A stretch of DNA of 8,919 nt. Origin: an uncultured Blautia sp. (GTDB taxonomy: Bacteria; Bacillota; Clostridia; Lachnospirales; Lachnospiraceae). Each line of letters begins with the position of its first letter. Within the stretch, counting starts at the first letter, position 1. This document shows positions 7,150-8,919 of this stretch, one piece after another. The translations under genes and the position numbers were made by a program. The notes under the pieces are model-generated. The model was not told the origin of the DNA, did not search any database, and was given only the letters and a program-made list of their open reading frames with translations. The stretch is taken from positions 1 through 8,919 of the forward strand of contig CAMNGN010000078.1 in assembly GCA_946538475.1 (NCBI GenBank). The letters run 5' to 3'.

Positions 7150-7181
7150 CTTTGTCAGATCGGCATGTCAGTGCTGTTCCA

Positions 7182-7421
7182 TTATCCAAAATTAAGATTA
7201 AGGACTATAGCAAGGACAAAGAATAATACTGCCATGATCATTGTAGCTCTTTCAAGCCCGCCCTCCATTGAACGGCCCTTGTTTTTACCCCAGTAAGATT
7301 CTGCGGCACCTGCTATCGCGCCAAGTCCCTGTGATTTTCCTTCCTGCATGAGGACTACCACTGTAAGCGCAATACAATTTAAAACGAAAATAACCGTAAG
7401 AATTATTCTAAGGACACCCAC
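7182..7421 (-). CDS. secG: Protein translocase subunit SecG
   Basis: SecG is the small accessory subunit of the SecYEG channel and helps SecA-driven protein export across the membrane. The product is 79 aa with two membrane helices (about 3-25 and 58-77). They flank a cytoplasmic loop with the conserved VVLMQEGKSQGLGAIAGAAESYWGKNKGRSMEG stretch. It starts at GTG, supported by a full AGGAGGTG seven bases upstream. A promoter and a terminator bracket the gene, so it can be a single-gene transcript. In many Firmicutes secG precedes rnr and smpB; here smpB follows directly. Confidence 0.96.
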   Translation of the reverse strand: MGVLRIILTVIFVLNCIALTVVVLMQEGKSQGLGAIAGAAESYWGKNKGRSMEGGLERATMIMAVLFFVLAIVLNLNFG

Positions 7422-7428
7422 TTTGTTA

Positions 7429-7436
7429 CACCTCCT
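7429..7436 (-). promoter_or_regulatory. secG ribosome binding site
   Basis: AGGAGGTG lies seven bases upstream of a GTG codon. It decides the non-ATG start of secG; no ATG is available near the family's expected N-terminus. Confidence 0.85.
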
Positions 7437-7450
7437 ATCAACCGAAAATT

Positions 7451-7479
7451 ATTCTATCACATGAAACATATTATTTCAA
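7451..7479 (-). promoter_or_regulatory. Sigma-A-type promoter for secG
   Basis: On the minus strand TTGAAA (7479-7474) is followed by a 17-base AT-rich spacer and TAGAAT (7456-7451). Each hexamer differs from consensus only slightly, and the -10 lies 29 bases upstream of the secG start. Confidence 0.75.
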
Positions 7480-7499
7480 CTGCAAATCCAAAATTAGGC

Positions 7500-7544
7500 G
7501 TTACTATTGTTACTATTCTCAGTCTATAGCCTGTGAACAGTAAC
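7500..7544 (-). repeat. Hairpin repeat with tandem 9-mer downstream of mnmA
   Basis: Positions 7535-7544 pair with 7509-7518 (10 bp including one G-U wobble on the minus strand). After one mismatch, CAG/CTG (7520-7522 with 7531-7533) extends the stem, leaving an 8-nt loop. The 9-mer GTTACTATT occurs twice in tandem (7500-7508 and 7509-7517), so either copy could form the arm. The wobble would be an A-C mismatch on the plus strand, which favours folding in the minus-strand RNA. No T-tract follows. It sits 22 bases past the mnmA stop and may serve as a 3'-end element or be a dispersed palindromic repeat. Confidence 0.65.
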
Positions 7545-7566
7545 GGAGCAGATTTCCCGCGCGGAT

Positions 7567-8652
7567 TCAATGAAGAACCGCATTCTCGATCACCCCGCCG
7601 CCCACAACTATGTCCCCCTGATAAAGGACAACGGCCTGCCCGGCGGTGATGGCTCTCTGCGGCTGATCAAATCTGACGTGGAGCCTGCCGGTTTCGTCCT
7701 GCCAAGCGGCGGCAGGCTGTTCCCTGTGACGGTATCTGATCTTTGCCGTGACTCGTACTTCTCCGTCCAGCCTGTCGCAGCTGATCAGATTTACATCCCC
7801 CGCGACCAGCTCATCATGAAAAAGGTCACGATCATCGCCCAGAGTAACGTTGCCGGAATCGGGATCGATCTTACAGACATACAGACGGCGGTCGGCCGGT
7901 ATTCCCAGGCCTCTCCTCTGTCCGATGGTATAATGCGTAATTCCTTTGTGCCTGCAGATAAAAGTACCGTTCTTGTCAATAAAATCCCCGATCTTATCAG
8001 GCTGCCCTGTGTATCTTTCTATAAAAGCCGCGTAATCTCCGTCAGGCACAAAACATATATCCTGGCTGTCATGTTTTCGTGCATTGATAAAGCCGTTCTG
8101 CGCAGCGATTTCACGTACTTCTTCCTTATTATATTTACCCAGCGGAAAGTCAACATGGGCCAGCTGCTCCTGTGTCAGCGTATAAAGCACATAAGACTGA
8201 TCTTTGTTCGCATCCACCGCCTTTTTCAGAAGGTATCTTTTGCTGACTTCGTCATATTCTATCCGGGCATAATGTCCGGTTACAATATAATCTCTGCCAA
8301 GCTCTTTCATTCTGCCGATCAGTTTATCGAACTTCAGATATCTGTTGCAGTCTATGCAGGGATTTGGTGTCATGCCCTTCTGATAGCTGCTCACAAACCG
8401 TTCTATAACTTCTTTCTTGAATCTGTCGGTAAAATTAAAAACATAATAAGGTATACCGATCTTATAGGCAACAGCGCGCGCATCCGTCACATCATCCAGC
8501 GAACAGCACGCCTTTTCCTTTTTTTCACCGATATCTTCATTATGAAAAAGCTGCATGGTTGCACCGATGCAATCATCGCCCTTTTGCTTTGTGAGGAGTG
8601 CGGCGACCGAACTGTCCACACCTCCGCTCATCGCGATTATAGCTTTTCTCAA
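7567..8652 (-). CDS. mnmA: tRNA-specific 2-thiouridylase MnmA
   Basis: It activates U34 of tRNA-Lys, -Glu and -Gln with ATP and inserts sulfur to make 2-thiouridine, improving decoding. The product is 361 aa. The PP-loop AMSGGVDSSVAA is at residues 7-18. TPNPCIDCNRYLKFD (95-109) holds the catalytic Cys102 with Cys99 nearby. GHYAR is at 126-130, and SQDICFVP (196-203) holds the second catalytic Cys200. GQRRGLGI and a C-terminal beta-barrel follow. It starts at TTG, backed by AGGAGGTGA five bases upstream. The first ATG (residue 8) would remove the strand leading into the PP-loop. A Cys pair at 49-50 (ACCSLDD) is an extra feature. The gene follows the tRNA-Trp terminator, and no clear promoter was found in the gap. 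Confidence 0.96.
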   Translation of the reverse strand: MRKAIIAMSGGVDSSVAALLTKQKGDDCIGATMQLFHNEDIGEKKEKACCSLDDVTDARAVAYKIGIPYYVFNFTDRFKKEVIERFVSSYQKGMTPNPCIDCNRYLKFDKLIGRMKELGRDYIVTGHYARIEYDEVSKRYLLKKAVDANKDQSYVLYTLTQEQLAHVDFPLGKYNKEEVREIAAQNGFINARKHDSQDICFVPDGDYAAFIERYTGQPDKIGDFIDKNGTFICRHKGITHYTIGQRRGLGIPADRRLYVCKIDPDSGNVTLGDDRDLFHDELVAGDVNLISCDRLDGEVRVTAKIRYRHREQPAAAWQDETGRLHVRFDQPQRAITAGQAVVLYQGDIVVGGGVIENAVLH

Positions 8653-8657
8653 TTAAG

Positions 8658-8666
8658 TCACCTCCT
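8658..8666 (-). promoter_or_regulatory. mnmA ribosome binding site
   Basis: AGGAGGTGA lies five bases upstream of the TTG codon at 8652. It decides the non-ATG start of mnmA. Confidence 0.85.
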
Positions 8667-8706
8667 CACTGCAGAAGTACCTTCGACCCTGTATATTCTT
8701 TTAGTT

Positions 8707-8743
8707 AAGAAAAACCGGGAGAAGCTTTTCGCATTCTCCCGGT
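8707..8743 (-). terminator. Intrinsic terminator after tRNA-Trp
   Basis: On the minus strand a perfect 10-bp GC-rich stem (8734-8743 with 8714-8723) with a 10-nt loop is followed by TTTTTCTT. It begins eight bases past the tRNA 3' end and closes the tRNA transcript before mnmA. Confidence 0.92.
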
Positions 8744-8751
8744 CTACTCAG

Positions 8752-8822
8752 CAGGGGATGAGAGAATCGAACTCCCACCAAAGGTTTTGGAGACCCCTAT
8801 CATACCATTTGACCAATCCCCT
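8752..8822 (-). tRNA. tRNA-Trp (anticodon CCA)
   Basis: The minus strand folds into a full cloverleaf of 71 nt. The acceptor AGGGGAT pairs with ATCCCCT, with discriminator G. The D-stem is GTCA with TGAT. The anticodon stem GGGGT/ACCTT has two G-U pairs and the loop CTCCAAA carries anticodon CCA (8788-8790). The T-arm is GGGAG-TTCGATT-CTCTC. The 3' CCA is not encoded (CTG follows), so it must be added by nucleotidyltransferase. A long hairpin touches the 5' end and an intrinsic terminator lies just downstream. Confidence 0.96.
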
Positions 8823-8869
8823 GTACATAAACAGATGCAGAATAATCTGCACCTGTCTGAATTATGTAC
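8823..8869 (-). other. Leader hairpin abutting the tRNA-Trp 5' end
   Basis: Positions 8862-8869 pair with 8823-8830 (8 bp, GTACATAA/TTATGTAC). After a 5-nt one-sided bulge, 8846-8856 pair with 8831-8841 (11 bp with one G-U wobble on the minus strand) around a 4-nt loop. The stem ends exactly one base before the first tRNA nucleotide, so precursor RNA would have stacked helices at the RNase P site. A role in RNA processing is inferred. Confidence 0.7.
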
Positions 8870-8919
8870 CTTCAAAACTGCATACATGCAAGCATCAAAT
8901 GCTTTTTGTTTTAAGAAAA
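8870..8919 (-). other. rRNA-operon-spacer-like sequence at the window edge
   Basis: The minus strand reads GCATGTATGCAGTTTTGAAGG here; the plus strand reads CCTTCAAAACTGCATAC. This resembles the CTTTGAAAACTG type motif known in 16S-23S spacers of Firmicutes rRNA operons. A small hairpin (AAGCAT-TTG-ATGCTT, 8890-8904) lies further upstream. No rRNA gene body and no convincing promoter is visible in the window, so an rRNA operon just beyond the edge is only a suggestion. Confidence 0.35.

Noticed and set aside
8890..8910. Plus-strand terminator (6-bp stem followed by T-rich sequence)
   Set aside because: No plus-strand gene is present in the window, the stem is short, and the minus-strand tRNA leader explains the sequence equally well.

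Overview
This window is a housekeeping segment from a low-to-mid GC Gram-positive bacterium. It most likely comes from a Lachnospiraceae-type member of the Clostridia. The basis for this is protein-level resemblance (the SecG, PyrH, UppS and MnmA sequence styles), strong AGGAGG ribosome binding sites, frequent TTG/GTG starts, and the conserved pyrH-frr-uppS-cdsA-dxr-rseP gene order. The family assignment is inference; no marker such as 16S rRNA is present. Every real gene lies on the minus strand, so the biological reading direction is from the right edge to the left edge.

Right part (8919 to about 7500): a spacer with rRNA-operon-like sequence and a long hairpin leads directly into a tRNA-Trp(CCA) gene. 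An intrinsic terminator follows, and then mnmA, the tRNA U34 2-thiolase, which starts at TTG. A hairpin repeat lies just past mnmA.

Middle (about 7480 to 6600): secG has its own sigma-A-type promoter, a GTG start and an intrinsic terminator. smpB, the tmRNA-binding protein, follows that terminator. The rnr gene often found between secG and smpB in Firmicutes is absent here.

Left part (6531 to 42): a near-consensus promoter (TTGACA-17-AATAAT) precedes an unrecognised lipoprotein with long Thr/Pro/Glu-rich linkers. A tightly packed gene string follows: pyrH (UMP kinase), frr (ribosome recycling factor), uppS (undecaprenyl diphosphate synthase), cdsA (CDP-diacylglycerol synthase), dxr (first committed step of the MEP isoprenoid pathway) and rseP (site-2 intramembrane protease). 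Dxr feeds isoprenoid precursors to UppS, UppS makes the lipid carrier for wall synthesis, CdsA makes the phospholipid precursor, and RseP acts in membrane proteolysis. The run therefore links RNA precursor supply and translation to envelope synthesis. In most relatives rpsB-tsf sit upstream of pyrH; here that place is taken by the lipoprotein.

I see no mobile element, CRISPR array or clear novel system. The points most worth a second look are the lipoprotein coupled to pyrH, two related hairpins placed just after stop codons, and the processing-type hairpin abutting tRNA-Trp.
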